From assembly GCF_001757995.1 (NCBI RefSeq), contig NZ_LXLV01000073.1, positions 157,620 to 221,619 of the forward strand: a stretch of DNA of 64,000 nucleotides, given 5' to 3'. Under the pieces are notes generated by a model, which made no database searches, was not told the origin of the DNA, and saw nothing but the letters and a program-made list of their open reading frames with translations. Shown one piece after another: positions 48,149 to 61,197 of this stretch. Made by a program: the position numbers and the translations under genes. Each line of letters starts with the position of its first letter. Position 1 is the first letter of the stretch. The stretch comes from Bacillus mycoides (GTDB lineage Bacteria; Bacillota; Bacilli; Bacillales; Bacillaceae_G).

Positions 48149-48868
48149 TTATTTTTCAATAGGTAATTTATTGGGCGTTCCCGGTTTGCGTGGATATTTC
48201 TTTGGTGTCTTGCGCTTTTTCTCGATTAATAAAATATTACGCTCACTTTCTTCAAACGGTAATTGGAACGTAAACATTTCTTTTAATTCTCCGCCAAGTA
48301 CCTCTAAAGCATACTTGCCATTCTCGATTTCTTCGTTCGCTGCTGCACCTTTCATTGCAATGAATGTTCCTCCTACTTTTACAAGTGGTAAACATAGCTC
48401 ACTTAATACAGAAAGACGTGCAACTGCACGTGCCATTACAATATCGTATGCTTCACGTACACCTTCTTTTTTACCAAATGTTTCAGCACGATCATGACAA
48501 AATGCAACGTCACTTAATTCTAACTTTTGCGCTAAGTGGTTTAAGAAATTAATACGTTTTTGTAATGAATCAACAATTGTTACTTTTAAGTGCGGGAAAC
48601 AGATTTTTAAAGGGATACTTGGGAATCCAGCTCCTGCTCCAACATCACAAATAGAAAATGGTTTCGAAAAATCATAATAAAAAGCTGCTGTAACAGAATC
48701 AAAAAAGTGTTTTAAGTATACTTCTTCTTTCTCCGTAATAGCCGTTAAGTTCATTTTTTCATTCCACTCTACTAACGTTTCAAAGTAGATTTTGAACTGC
48801 TCTAACTGTCTAGAAGAGAGGGAAATACCCTTCTCTTCTAGCATAGATTGAAATTGTTCTATGTTCAT
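48149..48868 (-). CDS. rsmG: 16S rRNA (guanine-527-N7) methyltransferase RsmG
   Basis: SAM-dependent methyltransferase modifying G527 in the 530 loop; loss gives low-level streptomycin resistance. 239 residues: [19 protein letters not shown] motif near residue 70 and [15 protein letters not shown]. Follows mnmG by 21 nt, same operon. Confidence 0.96.
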   Translation of the reverse strand: MNIEQFQSMLEEKGISLSSRQLEQFKIYFETLVEWNEKMNLTAITEKEEVYLKHFFDSVTAAFYYDFSKPFSICDVGAGAGFPSIPLKICFPHLKVTIVDSLQKRINFLNHLAQKLELSDVAFCHDRAETFGKKEGVREAYDIVMARAVARLSVLSELCLPLVKVGGTFIAMKGAAANEEIENGKYALEVLGGELKEMFTFQLPFEESERNILLIEKKRKTPKKYPRKPGTPNKLPIEK

Positions 48869-48889
48869 CTAGCAATATCTCCTTACTAT

Positions 48890-50779
48890 TTATTGGTTCG
48901 ATACTCGTGCAATTTTTCCTTGTTCAATGTAAATAAGTAAAATGGAAACATCAGCTGGATTTACGCCAGAAATACGTGAAGCTTGCCCCATCGAAAGTGG
49001 ACGAACATCTTTCAATTTCTGTCTCGCTTCTGAGGCAAGGCTAGAAATCGCATCATAATCAATATCCACAGGGATTTTTTTGTTTTCCATTTTCTTCATA
49101 CGGTCTACTTGCTGTAAAGACTTTTCAATATATCCTTCGTACTTAATCTGAATTTCAACTTGTTCTGTAATTTCATCATTTAATTCTAATTCACTTGGTA
49201 CTAAAAGATGGATATGCTCATATGTCATCTCTGGACGACGTAATAAGTCACTTGCACGTATTCCATCTTTCAATTCGCTTCCACCAATACTACGAATTAA
49301 TTCTTGAACTTCAGGGTGCGGTTTAATAAAAATACTCTCTAACCGTTCCTTTTCCTGATCAATTTGTAGTTTTTTATTTGTAAATCTCTCATAACGATCT
49401 TCTTTAATTAAACCAATTTCACGCCCAACCTCAGTTAGACGAAGATCTGCATTATCATGGCGTAATAATAAACGATATTCTGCACGAGACGTTAATAAAC
49501 GGTATGGTTCATTTGTGCCTTTTGTTACAAGATCATCAATTAAGACCCCAATATATGCATCAGCGCGCCCTAAAATAACTTCTTTTTTACCTAAAGAACG
49601 ACACGCTGCATTAATTCCAGCCATAAGTCCTTGTCCTGCCGCTTCTTCGTAACCAGAAGTTCCATTAATTTGTCCTGCTGTATATAAATTTTTAATTTTT
49701 TTCGTTTCAAGTGTTGGCCATAGTTGCGTTGGTACAATTGCATCATATTCAATTGCATAACCCGTACGCATCATTTCAACATTTTCCAGGCCAGGAATTG
49801 TTCTAAGCATTGCACGCTGTACATCTTCTGGTAAGCTCGTCGATAAACCTTGTACATATACTTCTTGCGTATTACGTCCTTCTGGCTCTAAGAAAATTTG
49901 ATGACGTGGTTTATCATTAAATCTTACTACCTTGTCTTCAATTGAAGGGCAATATCTAGGCCCTGTTCCTTTAATCATACCAGAATACATAGCTGAGCGA
50001 TGTAAGTTTTCATCTATTAAACGATGTGTTTCTGTACTTGTATATGTTAACCAACATGGAATTTGATCCATAATAAATTTTGTCGTTTCAAAAGAGAAAG
50101 CACGTGGCTTATCATCACCTGGTTGAATTTCTGTTTTACTATAATCAATTGTATTGCTGTTTACACGCGGAGGTGTACCTGTTTTAAATCTAACAAGATC
50201 AAAACCAAGTTCCTCTAAGTGTTCAGATAACGTAATAGATGGTTGCTGATTATTTGGACCACTTGAATATTTTAAATCTCCCATAATAATCTCACCACGT
50301 AAAAATGTTCCCGTTGTAATTACAACTGTTTTCGCTGTGTATTCAGCACCAGCTTGTGTAATTACCCCTTTACATACACCATCTTCAACAATTAAACGCT
50401 CTACCAGACCTTGAAACAACGTTAAGTTTGGTGTCTCCTCAATTGTTTTCTTTAACTCATGCTGGTAAGAGAATTTATCAGCTTGTGCACGAAGCGCGCG
50501 TACAGCCGGTCCTTTACCCGTATTTAACATACGCATTTGAATATGTGTTTTATCAATATTGCGTCCCATTTCTCCGCCTAATGCATCAATTTCACGAACA
50601 ACAATCCCTTTTGCTGGTCCACCAACAGAAGGGTTACATGGCATGAACGCTACCATATCTAAGTTAATTGTTAACATTAATGTTTTTGAGCCCATTCGTG
50701 CTGCCGCAAGACCAGCTTCACATCCTGCATGACCTGCACCGATTACTATGACATCGTATGAACCGGCATTGTATCCCAT
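48890..50779 (-). CDS. mnmG: MnmG (GidA), tRNA U34 carboxymethylaminomethyl-modifying FAD enzyme
   Basis: With MnmE installs the cmnm5 group at wobble U34 of certain tRNAs. 629 residues: FAD-binding [17 protein letters not shown] (residues 13-29), [12 protein letters not shown] with the active-site Cys, and [20 protein letters not shown] with AGGAGG 8 nt upstream. Operon mnmE-mnmG-rsmG. Confidence 0.97.
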   Translation of the reverse strand: MGYNAGSYDVIVIGAGHAGCEAGLAAARMGSKTLMLTINLDMVAFMPCNPSVGGPAKGIVVREIDALGGEMGRNIDKTHIQMRMLNTGKGPAVRALRAQADKFSYQHELKKTIEETPNLTLFQGLVERLIVEDGVCKGVITQAGAEYTAKTVVITTGTFLRGEIIMGDLKYSSGPNNQQPSITLSEHLEELGFDLVRFKTGTPPRVNSNTIDYSKTEIQPGDDKPRAFSFETTKFIMDQIPCWLTYTSTETHRLIDENLHRSAMYSGMIKGTGPRYCPSIEDKVVRFNDKPRHQIFLEPEGRNTQEVYVQGLSTSLPEDVQRAMLRTIPGLENVEMMRTGYAIEYDAIVPTQLWPTLETKKIKNLYTAGQINGTSGYEEAAGQGLMAGINAACRSLGKKEVILGRADAYIGVLIDDLVTKGTNEPYRLLTSRAEYRLLLRHDNADLRLTEVGREIGLIKEDRYERFTNKKLQIDQEKERLESIFIKPHPEVQELIRSIGGSELKDGIRASDLLRRPEMTYEHIHLLVPSELELNDEITEQVEIQIKYEGYIEKSLQQVDRMKKMENKKIPVDIDYDAISSLASEARQKLKDVRPLSMGQASRISGVNPADVSILLIYIEQGKIARVSNQ

Positions 50780-50837
50780 TGTTTATTCCTCCTAATAACC
50801 TCTATCTCGCTAAAGCATCTCTGATTAAAGTTTCACT

Positions 50838-52214
50838 TTATTTTCCTAAACAAAATTGAGAGAACAATTGGTCAATTAAGCTTTCATGGACAGTATCACC
50901 AGTAATTTCACCAAGTATTTCCCACGTTCTTGTTAAATCAATTTGAACCATATCAATCGGAACACCATTTTCTATCGCTTCAATTGCATCACTAATTGTT
51001 TTTCCTGCTTGTGTTAATAATCCGATATGTCTCGCATTAGACACGTATGTCATATCCGCAGAATCAATTGTTCCTTCAAAGAATAAATCAGCTATTGCCT
51101 TTTCAAGCTCATCTATTCCTTTCTCCTCAATTAGAGATGTTGTAATAACACGATTGCCTACCGCTAAATCTGTAACACGTTCCATATCAATTTCTTGCGG
51201 TAAATCTGTCTTATTTACAATGACAATGAAATCTTTTCCTTGTACAGCGCGGAATAGATCCTCATCTTCATTTGTTAAAGCCTCACTATAATTAACTACA
51301 ACTAACACTAAGTCTGCTTGGCTCATCATTTCTTTTGAACGCTCTACACCAATTCGTTCAACAACATCTTCCGTTTCACGAATTCCGGCTGTATCTATAA
51401 GTTTAAGTGGTACACCACGCACATTAACGTACTCTTCAATAACATCACGAGTTGTTCCTGCAATATCAGTTACAATTGCCTTTTTCTCCTGAACAAGACT
51501 ATTTAATAGCGATGATTTCCCAACGTTAGGTCTACCGATAATCGCGGTAGAAATACCTTCACGTAAAATCTTTCCTTGCTTCGATGTTTCTAATATCTTT
51601 TTAATTTCAGCACGGACATGTGTAGCTTTTTCAATTAAAATATTATGCGTCATCTCTTCTACATCATCATATTCTGGGTAATCTATATTCACCTCAATAT
51701 GAGCTAATGTTTCTAATACTTCTTGACGCAAATAGCCGATTAATTTAGATAATCGTCCTTCCATTTGGTTAATCGCTACATTCATAGCACGATCCGTTTT
51801 CGCACGGATTAAGTCCATAACAGCTTCTGCTTGTGACAAATCAATACGTCCATTTAAAAAAGCACGTTTTGTAAATTCACCAGGCTCTGCCAGTCGTACT
51901 CCTTGTGCTAAAATAAGCTGTAATACTTTATTTACCGAAACAAGTCCACCATGACAGTTAATTTCTACTATATTTTCACGCGTAAAAGTCCTTGGTGCAC
52001 GCATAATGGACACCATAACTTCTTCAATAACTTGATTTGTATCTAAATCAACAATATGACCATAATGAATCGTATGAGAAGAAACCTGTGTTAAATCCTT
52101 CCCTTTAAAAATACGATCGACTTTCTCAATCGCATCATCCCCACTTACTCGAACAATGGCAATTGCACCTTCCCCAAGTGCTGTGGAAATTGCGGCAATT
52201 GTATCAAATTCCAT
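50838..52214 (-). CDS. mnmE: MnmE (TrmE), tRNA-modifying GTPase
   Basis: GTPase partner of MnmG. 458 residues: N-terminal folate-binding domain ([19 protein letters not shown]), helical domain, internal G domain with [12 protein letters not shown] near residue 227, [16 protein letters not shown] and NKTD, and the C-terminal FCLGK with the conserved Cys. Confidence 0.97.
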   Translation of the reverse strand: MEFDTIAAISTALGEGAIAIVRVSGDDAIEKVDRIFKGKDLTQVSSHTIHYGHIVDLDTNQVIEEVMVSIMRAPRTFTRENIVEINCHGGLVSVNKVLQLILAQGVRLAEPGEFTKRAFLNGRIDLSQAEAVMDLIRAKTDRAMNVAINQMEGRLSKLIGYLRQEVLETLAHIEVNIDYPEYDDVEEMTHNILIEKATHVRAEIKKILETSKQGKILREGISTAIIGRPNVGKSSLLNSLVQEKKAIVTDIAGTTRDVIEEYVNVRGVPLKLIDTAGIRETEDVVERIGVERSKEMMSQADLVLVVVNYSEALTNEDEDLFRAVQGKDFIVIVNKTDLPQEIDMERVTDLAVGNRVITTSLIEEKGIDELEKAIADLFFEGTIDSADMTYVSNARHIGLLTQAGKTISDAIEAIENGVPIDMVQIDLTRTWEILGEITGDTVHESLIDQLFSQFCLGK

Positions 52215-52341
52215 GTCCTTTCACCTCACTTGCTTATTTATCTCTATTTCAACATGAATTTTTTCCGTCACTAAATTATTAGGATACCATAACGAACCTA
52301 TCTACAAAAGAATAATAACTCATTTTATTATGTCCTTATGT

Positions 52342-52387
52342 AAAAAACACTAAACTTATTCACAGTGGATAAGTTTAGTGTTTTTTT
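52342..52387 (-). terminator. Second terminator after jag, containing DnaA-box-like arms
   Basis: Nineteen-base stem AAAAAACACTAAACTTATT with its complement ending TTTTTTT. Its arms include TTATTCACA (52356-52364) and AGTGGATAA (52364-52372), each one mismatch from a DnaA box, and a perfect box TTATCCACA follows at 52390-52398. Confidence 0.7.
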
Positions 52388-52411
52388 AGTTATCCACATT
52401 TATTTTCGCCT

Positions 52412-52443
52412 CAAAAAAACCGGCACTCAATTGAGTAACCGGT
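52412..52443 (-). terminator. Terminator of the rnpA-yidC-jag operon
   Basis: Stem ACCGG/CCGGT with inner palindrome ACTCAATTGAGT. Seven T follow on the minus strand; it overlaps the jag stop. Confidence 0.8.
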
Positions 52444-53060
52444 CACTTGGAAGATATTACAACATACCGATGTGGTTCTTTCCCTTCAGAAGTTGTAATG
52501 ATATTTTGATGATTAGATAATGCTTGGTGAATAATTTTTCGTTCAAAAGAAGGCATTGGTTCTAGAACAACTCTTTTTTTCGTACTCACTACTTGTTTTG
52601 CTAATCGATAGGAAAGCGATTCTAACGTATTTTTTCTTTTACTACGATAGTTTTCAGCATCCAGTGTAATACCAATATATTGCTTTGTATTACGATTCGC
52701 AACAAGTTTTGTTAAATACTGTAAAGAGTTCAATGTATTACCTCTTTTACCAATTAAAACGCCAATGTTATCACCATAAATTGTAAATTCAACTTCGCGT
52801 CCTTTTACAATTTTTCTAATCTCAACTTCCACACCCATATTTTGAATAACATTTTTTAAATATTCTTCACATTCTTGGATTGGATCTTTTTTCAATACAA
52901 CTTCTACTACAGCGGGGCGATTCCCAAATAAACCTAGGAATCCCCTCTTACCCTCATCGATAATTTTTATATCTACTCGATCTTTCGAAGCATTTAATTG
53001 TCTTAAAGCATCTTGTACTGCCAGCTCGACTGTTTGTCCTTTAGCAGTAATTATACTCAC
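52443..53060 (-). CDS. jag: Jag/KhpB (EloR) RNA-binding protein
   Basis: 205 residues with Jag_N domain (residues 1-50), KH domain ([20 protein letters not shown], about 102-121) and R3H domain ([16 protein letters not shown]). KhpB with KhpA binds RNA and influences cell elongation. It overlaps yidC by 4 nt, an old arrangement in Gram-positives. Confidence 0.95.
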   Translation of the reverse strand: MSIITAKGQTVELAVQDALRQLNASKDRVDIKIIDEGKRGFLGLFGNRPAVVEVVLKKDPIQECEEYLKNVIQNMGVEVEIRKIVKGREVEFTIYGDNIGVLIGKRGNTLNSLQYLTKLVANRNTKQYIGITLDAENYRSKRKNTLESLSYRLAKQVVSTKKRVVLEPMPSFERKIIHQALSNHQNIITTSEGKEPHRYVVISSK

Positions 53061-53824
53061 TTGCTTGATCCTCCTGCCTTACTAGCCTTAATCTCAGGCC
53101 CTTTGATCATATACATTTGAGCGATACCAAAGATATTACCAACTACCCAGTACAATGATAGTGCTGCTGGGAAGTTAATTGCAAAGACTAAAATCATAAT
53201 TGGCATAAGCCAAATCATCATTGCCATTTGCGGATTTTGTCCAGCTGTTCCTGCCATTGCAAGCTTTTGCTGAATAAACGTCGTAATAGCTGCAACAATT
53301 GGAAGGATATAGAACGGATCCGCCTGTCCTAAATCGAACCATAAAAATGTATGTTCACTAATTGCTGTTGTTCTCATAATCGCATGATAAAACGCGAATA
53401 AAATAGGCATCTGAACAAATATTGGTAAACATCCTGCTAATGGGTTTACACCATTCTTTTGATATAACTGCATCATTTCTTGTTGTAGTTTTTGCTGTGT
53501 TGCTTGATCTTTAGAACTATATTTCTCTTTTAATTTCACCATTTCTGGTTGTAACGCCTGCATTGCTTTCGTACTCTTCGTTTGTTTAATCATTAATGGT
53601 AATAATGCAAAACGAATAATAAGAGTTGTAACAACGATTGCTAAACCGTAATTACTACCAAATAATTCTGCAAAATACGTGATTAACTGAGAAAGCGGGT
53701 ATACGAAATATTCATTCCAAATCCCAGTGCTTTTCGGTGTAATCGGCTGATTTGTTTCACTACAGCCGGTAGCAATTGCCATTAGCATAATAACCATGGC
53801 TAATAAACCTATTTTCTTTTTCAA
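53057..53824 (-). CDS. yidC: YidC/SpoIIIJ membrane protein insertase
   Basis: Oxa1-family insertase and foldase. 255 residues, made as a lipoprotein (lipobox IATGC, Cys21). Five membrane segments, with the hydrophilic-groove Arg in [11 protein letters not shown] near residue 70. In B. subtilis SpoIIIJ is also needed for SpoIIIA/sigma-G activity. Operon rnpA-yidC-jag. Confidence 0.95.
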   Translation of the reverse strand: MKKKIGLLAMVIMLMAIATGCSETNQPITPKSTGIWNEYFVYPLSQLITYFAELFGSNYGLAIVVTTLIIRFALLPLMIKQTKSTKAMQALQPEMVKLKEKYSSKDQATQQKLQQEMMQLYQKNGVNPLAGCLPIFVQMPILFAFYHAIMRTTAISEHTFLWFDLGQADPFYILPIVAAITTFIQQKLAMAGTAGQNPQMAMMIWLMPIMILVFAINFPAALSLYWVVGNIFGIAQMYMIKGPEIKASKAGGSSK

Positions 53825-53876
53825 AGCCTGCTCCTCCTTGTTTCGGTATGTATATAGTGTAATTCATTTCCTTACG

Positions 53877-54224
53877 CTACTTTTTTATTCTTTTCATACC
53901 AGAGCGTTTAAAGACATGAATTAAGCTTTTCTTTAACTCTTCATATGTCATCTCTGCACAAGGCTTCCTTGCTATTATAACAAAATCTTTTCCAGAATCT
54001 ATCTCATCTTTTAATTCTATAATCGATTGGCGAATCATACGCTTAATTCGATTACGAACTACTGCATTTCCTATTTTCTTACTAACAGAAAGACCAATGC
54101 GAAAATGCGGCTGTTTTTCTTTATCTAATTTGTATACAACAAACTGGCGATTGGCATTCGATTGTCCTTTTTGGAAAACGGCCTGGAATTCATCATTCTT
54201 TTTTATACGGTTTTTTTTCTTCAT
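53877..54224 (-). CDS. rnpA: Ribonuclease P protein component
   Basis: Protein cofactor for tRNA 5' processing. 115 residues with RNR signature [12 protein letters not shown] (about 58-69) and [17 protein letters not shown] 54224 with AGGAGTG 9 nt upstream; the GTG at 54236 lies within that site. Confidence 0.95.
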   Translation of the reverse strand: MKKKNRIKKNDEFQAVFQKGQSNANRQFVVYKLDKEKQPHFRIGLSVSKKIGNAVVRNRIKRMIRQSIIELKDEIDSGKDFVIIARKPCAEMTYEELKKSLIHVFKRSGMKRIKK

Positions 54225-54270
54225 ATCAATTGACACTCCTGTATTTCATCAGCGGAAACTCATTATTATT

Positions 54271-54302
54271 AGAAAAAAAGACCACTGAACGATCAGTGGT
54301 CT
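54271..54302 (-). terminator. Partial terminator between rpmH and rnpA
   Basis: Stem AGACCACTGA / TCAGTGGTCT with loop ACGA, then seven T on the minus strand. It overlaps the rpmH stop and probably sets the L34 to RnpA ratio. Confidence 0.85.
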
Positions 54303-54435
54303 ACGCAGATAATACTTTTCTTCCTTTACGACGACGAGCTGCTAGCACTTTACGTCCGTTTGCTGTGCTCATACGGCTGCGGAAACCATGTACTTTGCTG
54401 CGCTTACGTTTATTTGGTTGGTAAGTTCTTTTCAT
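54301..54435 (-). CDS. rpmH: 50S ribosomal protein L34
   Basis: 44-residue very basic protein [18 protein letters not shown]...[11 protein letters not shown], the universal L34 pattern. ATG 54435 preceded by GGGAGGTG. It marks the left edge of oriC. Confidence 0.97.
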   Translation of the reverse strand: MKRTYQPNKRKRSKVHGFRSRMSTANGRKVLAARRRKGRKVLSA

Positions 54436-54579
54436 TATATGACACCTCCCTGAGGAATATCTGTTAAAGACAGTCTAATAAATTATAGTAAATCAAATAG
54501 GAAAATGTCAATGGTTCTCGAAATTTTCATCAAATATTCGTTTTTAACCTATTCACACACTTTTTCACAGTCCCTACAT

Positions 54580-54862
54580 TTCCTTGTGGATAAATATATT
54601 TTCTCTTTTTTGTATCCACAAACTCTTTTTTTACTTTTACACAGTATATCGTATTGTGGACAAGTTTATTCCACAAGGTATTGATTTTGTGGATAACTTT
54701 CTTAAATTCATTGCTATAGCTGCTTTTTTTTGATATTATAGTTGTGTTTTCACTTTGAATAAGTTTTCCACACCTTTATTTTATCCACAATTTGTGTATA
54801 ACATGTGGATAGTTTAAATCACATGTGGGTAAATAGTTGTCCACATTTGTTTTTTTGTCGAA
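54580..54862. other. oriC: oriC, part upstream of dnaA (DnaA-box array)
   Basis: Perfect DnaA boxes at 54585-54593 (-), 54688-54696 (-) and 54781-54789 (+). One-mismatch boxes at 54612-54620, 54655-54663, 54793-54801, 54804-54812, 54824-54832 and 54837-54845. The last five sit within 55 bp. A TGTCGAA motif (Spo0A-box-like) is at 54856-54862. The rest of 54436-54998 is AT-rich leader with the dnaA promoter, whose elements I could not fix. Confidence 0.93.
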
Positions 54863-54998
54863 AACTCTCTCTCGGATACTAACGACGTTTTTATATTTTA
54901 AAATACGTTTCGTATAAATATGCATTGAAAATATTTGCAGGTTGTACAATTATTGCGCAACCTTATTCTTTTACCATCTTTGTAAAGGAGGGACACCT

Positions 54999-56339
54999 TT
55001 GGAAAATATCTCTGATTTATGGAATAATGCCTTAAAAGAATTAGAAAAAAAGGTAAGCAAGCCAAGTTATGAAACCTGGTTAAAATCAACAACTGCTCAT
55101 AACTTGAAAAAAGATGTATTAACTATCACAGCTCCAAATGAATTTGCTCGTGACTGGCTAGAATCTCATTATTCGGAACTAATCTCCGAAACACTTTATG
55201 ATTTAACAGGGGCAAAACTAGCTATTCGTTTTATCATTCCCCAAAGTCAGGCAGAAGAGGATATAGATCTCCCTTCTGTTAAGCAAAAACACGCACATGA
55301 TGAGTCTAATCACTTACCACAGAGTATGTTAAACCCAAAATATACATTTGATACATTTGTTATTGGCTCTGGTAATCGTTTTGCACATGCTGCTTCTTTA
55401 GCTGTAGCCGAGGCACCAGCTAAAGCCTATAATCCGCTCTTTATTTACGGGGGCGTTGGACTTGGAAAAACACATTTAATGCACGCAATTGGGCATTATG
55501 TAATTGAACACAACCCGAATGCAAAAGTTGTATATTTATCATCTGAAAAATTTACAAATGAATTTATTAACTCAATTCGTGATAATAAAGCTGTCGATTT
55601 TCGTAATAAATATCGTAATGTAGATGTCTTATTAATAGATGATATTCAATTTCTTGCTGGAAAAGAACAAACACAGGAAGAGTTCTTCCATACATTTAAT
55701 GCGTTACATGAAGAAAGTAAACAAATTGTGATTTCAAGCGATAGACCACCAAAAGAAATCCCAACTTTAGAAGATCGCCTTCGTTCTCGCTTTGAATGGG
55801 GGTTAATTACGGACATTACGCCACCAGATCTAGAAACTAGAATCGCAATTTTACGTAAAAAAGCAAAAGCAGAAGGTCTTGATATACCAAATGAAGTTAT
55901 GCTTTATATCGCAAATCAAATCGATTCAAATATTCGTGAACTAGAGGGTGCACTTATTCGAGTTGTAGCTTATTCGTCTTTAATTAATAAAGATATGAAT
56001 GCTGATTTAGCGGCTGAAGCGCTTAAAAATATTATTCCAAACTCTATACCTAGAATTATTTCTATTTCTGATATTCAAAAAGCTGTTGGGGGCGTCTATC
56101 AAGTAAAGTTAGATGATTTCAAAGCAAAAAAACGGACAAAATCCGTTGCATTCCCGCGCCAAATTGCGATGTATTTATCACGTGAACTTACGGACTCATC
56201 TTTGCCAAAAATAGGTGAAGAATTTGGTGGCCGCGATCATACAACAGTAATCCATGCTCACGAAAAAATTTCGAAGCTATTAAAAACGGATACTCAATTA
56301 CAAAAACACGTTGAAGAAATTAAGGATATTTTAAAATAG
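54999..56339 (+). CDS. dnaA: DnaA, chromosomal replication initiator
   Basis: AAA+ protein that melts oriC. 446 residues: domain I ([11 protein letters not shown]), variable domain II (about 85-110), AAA+ domain with Walker [10 protein letters not shown] near 152 and Walker [10 protein letters not shown] near 212, and domain IV with [11 protein letters not shown] for box recognition. Start is TTG at 54999 with AAAGGAGGG 6 nt upstream. Confidence 0.98.
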   Translation: MENISDLWNNALKELEKKVSKPSYETWLKSTTAHNLKKDVLTITAPNEFARDWLESHYSELISETLYDLTGAKLAIRFIIPQSQAEEDIDLPSVKQKHAHDESNHLPQSMLNPKYTFDTFVIGSGNRFAHAASLAVAEAPAKAYNPLFIYGGVGLGKTHLMHAIGHYVIEHNPNAKVVYLSSEKFTNEFINSIRDNKAVDFRNKYRNVDVLLIDDIQFLAGKEQTQEEFFHTFNALHEESKQIVISSDRPPKEIPTLEDRLRSRFEWGLITDITPPDLETRIAILRKKAKAEGLDIPNEVMLYIANQIDSNIRELEGALIRVVAYSSLINKDMNADLAAEALKNIIPNSIPRIISISDIQKAVGGVYQVKLDDFKAKKRTKSVAFPRQIAMYLSRELTDSSLPKIGEEFGGRDHTTVIHAHEKISKLLKTDTQLQKHVEEIKDILK

Positions 56340-56353
56340 TAGTAGATGAATAG

Positions 56354-56500
56354 TGTGAATAACTTAGCTTATTTTACGCACAGTCTATCCACATGTAGAT
56401 AGACTGTTTTTACATCTTTAAACAGGGTTATCCACATATCCACAGGACCTAGTACTATTACTACTACTTTTTTATCTTTATTAAATAAATAAAATCTTAT
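56354..56500. other. oriC: oriC, part between dnaA and dnaN (boxes, DnaA-trios, unwinding element)
   Basis: DnaA boxes: 56354-56362 (-, one mismatch), 56385-56393 (one mismatch), 56428-56436 (perfect) and 56436-56444 (one mismatch). Directly after comes a run of trinucleotides CTA GTA CTA TTA CTA CTA CTT (56449-56469), the top-strand form of DnaA-trios, leading into a very AT-rich stretch to about 56500. This is the basal unwinding layout described for B. subtilis. Confidence 0.9.
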
Positions 56501-56521
56501 ACTTACCGGAGGTTTTTCGTT

Positions 56522-57667
56522 ATGCGTTTTACAATACAAAAAGACTATCTTGTAAGAAGTGTACAAGATGTAATGAAGGCAGTTTCTTCTCGTACAACAA
56601 TTCCAATTCTTACAGGGATTAAAGTTGTAGCAACGGAAGAAGGAGTTACTTTAACAGGTAGTGATGCAGACATCTCTATCGAATCATTTATCCCAGTCGA
56701 AGATGCTGGAAAAGAAATTGTAGAAATTGAACAATCAGGAAGTATTATTTTACAAGCAAAGTATTTTAGTGAAATCGTAAAAAAATTACCTAAAGAAACT
56801 GTCGAAATTTCTGTAGAAAATCATTTTATGACAAAAATAAAATCTGGAAAATCAGAGTTCAACTTAAATGGTTTAGATGCTGCTGAATATCCGTTATTAC
56901 CACAAATCGAAGAACATCATGTATTTAAGGTTCCAACAGATTTACTAAAGCACATGATTCGTCAAACAGTATTTGCAGTTTCAAGTTCTGAAACAAGACC
57001 AATCTTGACAGGTGTAAACTGGAAGGTATATAACAGCGAGCTAACTTGCATTGCAACAGATAGTCACAGGCTAGCACTTCGTAAAGCGAAAATCGAAGGG
57101 TATAATATTGCCGATGAATTTCAAGCGAATGTCGTTATTCCTGGTAAGAGCTTAAGTGAATTAAGTAAAATTCTAGATGAATCTGAAGAAATGGTAGATA
57201 TCGTTATTACGGAGTATCAAGTATTATTCCGTACAAAACATTTATTATTCTTCTCAAGATTGTTAGAAGGGAATTATCCAGATACAACGCGTTTAATTCC
57301 AGCCGAGAGTAAGACTGATATTTTTGTAAATACGAAAGAATTTTTACAAGCAATTGATCGTGCGTCGCTATTAGCAAGAGATGGTCGTAACAACGTTGTT
57401 AAATTATCAACATTAGAACAACAGATGTTAGAGATTTCTTCGAATGCACCAGAAATCGGAAAAGTAGTAGAAGAGGTTCAATGTGAAAATGTAGATGGAG
57501 AAGAATTAAAAATATCTTTTAGTGCAAAATATATGATGGACGCATTAAAAGCTTTAGATAGTACAGAAATTAAAGTTAGTTTTACTGGAGCGATGAGACC
57601 GTTTTTAATTCGCACAGCGAATGATGATTCCATCATTCAATTAATTTTACCGGTACGTACTTACTAA
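56522..57667 (+). CDS. dnaN: DNA polymerase III sliding clamp (beta subunit)
   Basis: Ring-shaped clamp that tethers PolC and DnaE. 381 residues in three similar domains: MRFTIQKDYLVRSVQDVMKAV, LTGVNWKVYNSELTCIATDSHRLA (about 155-178), closing with QLILPVRTY. GGAGG 9 nt before ATG. Follows the dnaA-dnaN intergenic oriC. Confidence 0.97.
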   Translation: MRFTIQKDYLVRSVQDVMKAVSSRTTIPILTGIKVVATEEGVTLTGSDADISIESFIPVEDAGKEIVEIEQSGSIILQAKYFSEIVKKLPKETVEISVENHFMTKIKSGKSEFNLNGLDAAEYPLLPQIEEHHVFKVPTDLLKHMIRQTVFAVSSSETRPILTGVNWKVYNSELTCIATDSHRLALRKAKIEGYNIADEFQANVVIPGKSLSELSKILDESEEMVDIVITEYQVLFRTKHLLFFSRLLEGNYPDTTRLIPAESKTDIFVNTKEFLQAIDRASLLARDGRNNVVKLSTLEQQMLEISSNAPEIGKVVEEVQCENVDGEELKISFSAKYMMDALKALDSTEIKVSFTGAMRPFLIRTANDDSIIQLILPVRTY

Positions 57668-57677
57668 GTAAGGGTTG

Positions 57678-57709
57678 AGGGTTGCTAGTGTAAAGGTACT
57701 AGTGACCCT
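57678..57709 (+). terminator. Hairpin after dnaN, possible weak terminator
   Basis: Twelve consecutive pairs AGGGTTGCTAGT / ACTAGTGACCCT (two G-T) around an 8-nt loop, then TTATTTGATTT without a real T-run. Confidence 0.45.
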
Positions 57710-57795
57710 TATTTGATTTGTAGGGTATTACTTTCCTAATGCTAGTTTATTTAGTACAATGAAAGAATGAACACTTTCAGAAAGTGAGCGATTTT

Positions 57796-58008
57796 ATGAA
57801 ACTTATTAAGATTTCAACAGAATACATTACACTAGGACAATTTTTAAAGTTAGCTGATGTAATTGATACAGGCGGCGCTGTAAAATGGTTCTTACAAGAA
57901 TATGAAGTATACGTGAATCAAGAACTTGAAAATAGAAGAGGCCGAAAGTTATATGCAAATGATATTGTTGAAATTCCGGGAAGCGGAACTTTCCAAGTTC
58001 AATCATAA
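57796..58008 (+). CDS. yaaA: YaaA, S4-domain RNA-binding protein
   Basis: A 70-residue S4 domain (ITLGQFLKLADVIDTGG, VKWFLQEYEVYVNQELENRRG). The family is linked to 50S assembly and always sits between dnaN and recF. The ribosome binding site is weak (AAAGTGAG); ATG 57796 fits the family, a GTG at 57784 would add four residues. Confidence 0.92.
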   Translation: MKLIKISTEYITLGQFLKLADVIDTGGAVKWFLQEYEVYVNQELENRRGRKLYANDIVEIPGSGTFQVQS

Positions 58009-58020
58009 AGGGGGATCCCT

Positions 58021-59148
58021 TTGTTTATTACAGAAATACAATTAAAAAACTATCGCAATTATGAGCATTTAGAGCTTTCCTTTGAGGATAAAGTCAATGT
58101 AATTATTGGTGAAAATGCGCAAGGGAAAACGAATCTAATGGAAGCTATTTATGTATTGGCGATGGCGAAATCCCATAGAACTTCGAACGATCGTGAACTC
58201 ATTCGTTGGGATGAGGATTATGGTAATATAAAAGGTAGATTACAAAGGCGAAATAGTTCTTTATCCTTAGAATTAAATATTTCAAAAAAAGGTAAAAAGG
58301 CAAAGTTGAATCAGTTAGAACAACAAAAATTAAGCCAGTACATTGGTGAAATGAACGTTGTTATGTTTGCCCCAGAAGATTTAAATCTTGTAAAAGGAAG
58401 CCCTCAAGTACGAAGACGCTTTTTAGATATGGAACTTGGACAAATAGCTCCGGTCTATTTGTATGAATTAAGCCAATATCAAAAGGTACTCACGCAACGA
58501 AATCATTTACTTAAGAAGATGCAAGGAAATAGTAAAAATGAGGAAACGATGTTGGATGTATTTACACTTCAGCTTATTGAGCATGGTGCGAAAATTTTGC
58601 GGAAACGTTTTGAGTTTTTGCATTTACTACAAGAATGGGCTGCTCCAATCCATCGCGGGATTAGTAGGGGATTAGAGGAGTTAGAAATCGTTTATAAACC
58701 AAGTGTAGATGTATCAGAATCAATGGATTTGTCGAAAATAAAAGAAGTATACTATGAGAGTTTTCAATCTGTGAAACAACGTGAAATTTTTCGGGGTACA
58801 ACTTTACTCGGTCCTCATCGTGATGATTTACAATTCTTCGTTAATGGTAAAAATGTTCAAGTCTTTGGTTCACAAGGACAACAGCGAACAACCGCACTAT
58901 CCCTAAAATTGGCTGAAATTGAATTGATATACTCAGAGGTTAAGGAATATCCAATCCTTTTACTAGATGATGTGTTATCAGAATTAGATGATTATCGTCA
59001 ATCGCATCTGCTAAATACAATTCAAGGAAAAGTGCAAACATTTGTGACAACGACGAGTGTCGACGGAATTGAACACGAAACATTGAAAGAAGCGAAAACA
59101 ATTCATGTAACGAACGGCACGGTAGATTGTGAAATAGACAGAAAATAA
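58021..59148 (+). CDS. recF: RecF, DNA repair ATPase
   Basis: SMC-like ABC ATPase loading RecA at gaps with RecO and RecR. 375 residues: Walker [10 protein letters not shown] near residue 30, signature [16 protein letters not shown] near 285, Walker [12 protein letters not shown] near 310. TTG start after AAGGGGGAT, 13 nt beyond yaaA. Confidence 0.97.
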   Translation: MFITEIQLKNYRNYEHLELSFEDKVNVIIGENAQGKTNLMEAIYVLAMAKSHRTSNDRELIRWDEDYGNIKGRLQRRNSSLSLELNISKKGKKAKLNQLEQQKLSQYIGEMNVVMFAPEDLNLVKGSPQVRRRFLDMELGQIAPVYLYELSQYQKVLTQRNHLLKKMQGNSKNEETMLDVFTLQLIEHGAKILRKRFEFLHLLQEWAAPIHRGISRGLEELEIVYKPSVDVSESMDLSKIKEVYYESFQSVKQREIFRGTTLLGPHRDDLQFFVNGKNVQVFGSQGQQRTTALSLKLAEIELIYSEVKEYPILLLDDVLSELDDYRQSHLLNTIQGKVQTFVTTTSVDGIEHETLKEAKTIHVTNGTVDCEIDRK

Positions 59149-59171
59149 TTTCTGTTTAAATGGAAAAGTAG

Positions 59172-61109
<1,938 letters not shown>

Positions 61110-61118
61110 GTGAGTAAT

Positions 61119-61142
61119 GACAGGAATCTAAGTATTCCTGTC
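61119..61142 (+). other. Hairpin between gyrB and gyrA
   Basis: Perfect stem GACAGGAAT / ATTCCTGTC with loop CTAAGT but no T-run. More likely an mRNA processing or stability element than a terminator. Confidence 0.4.
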
Positions 61143-61197
61143 TTCTACATATAAATCAATGTATGTGTAACGGAAATGTAAGAGGAGGTGCTCGTTG

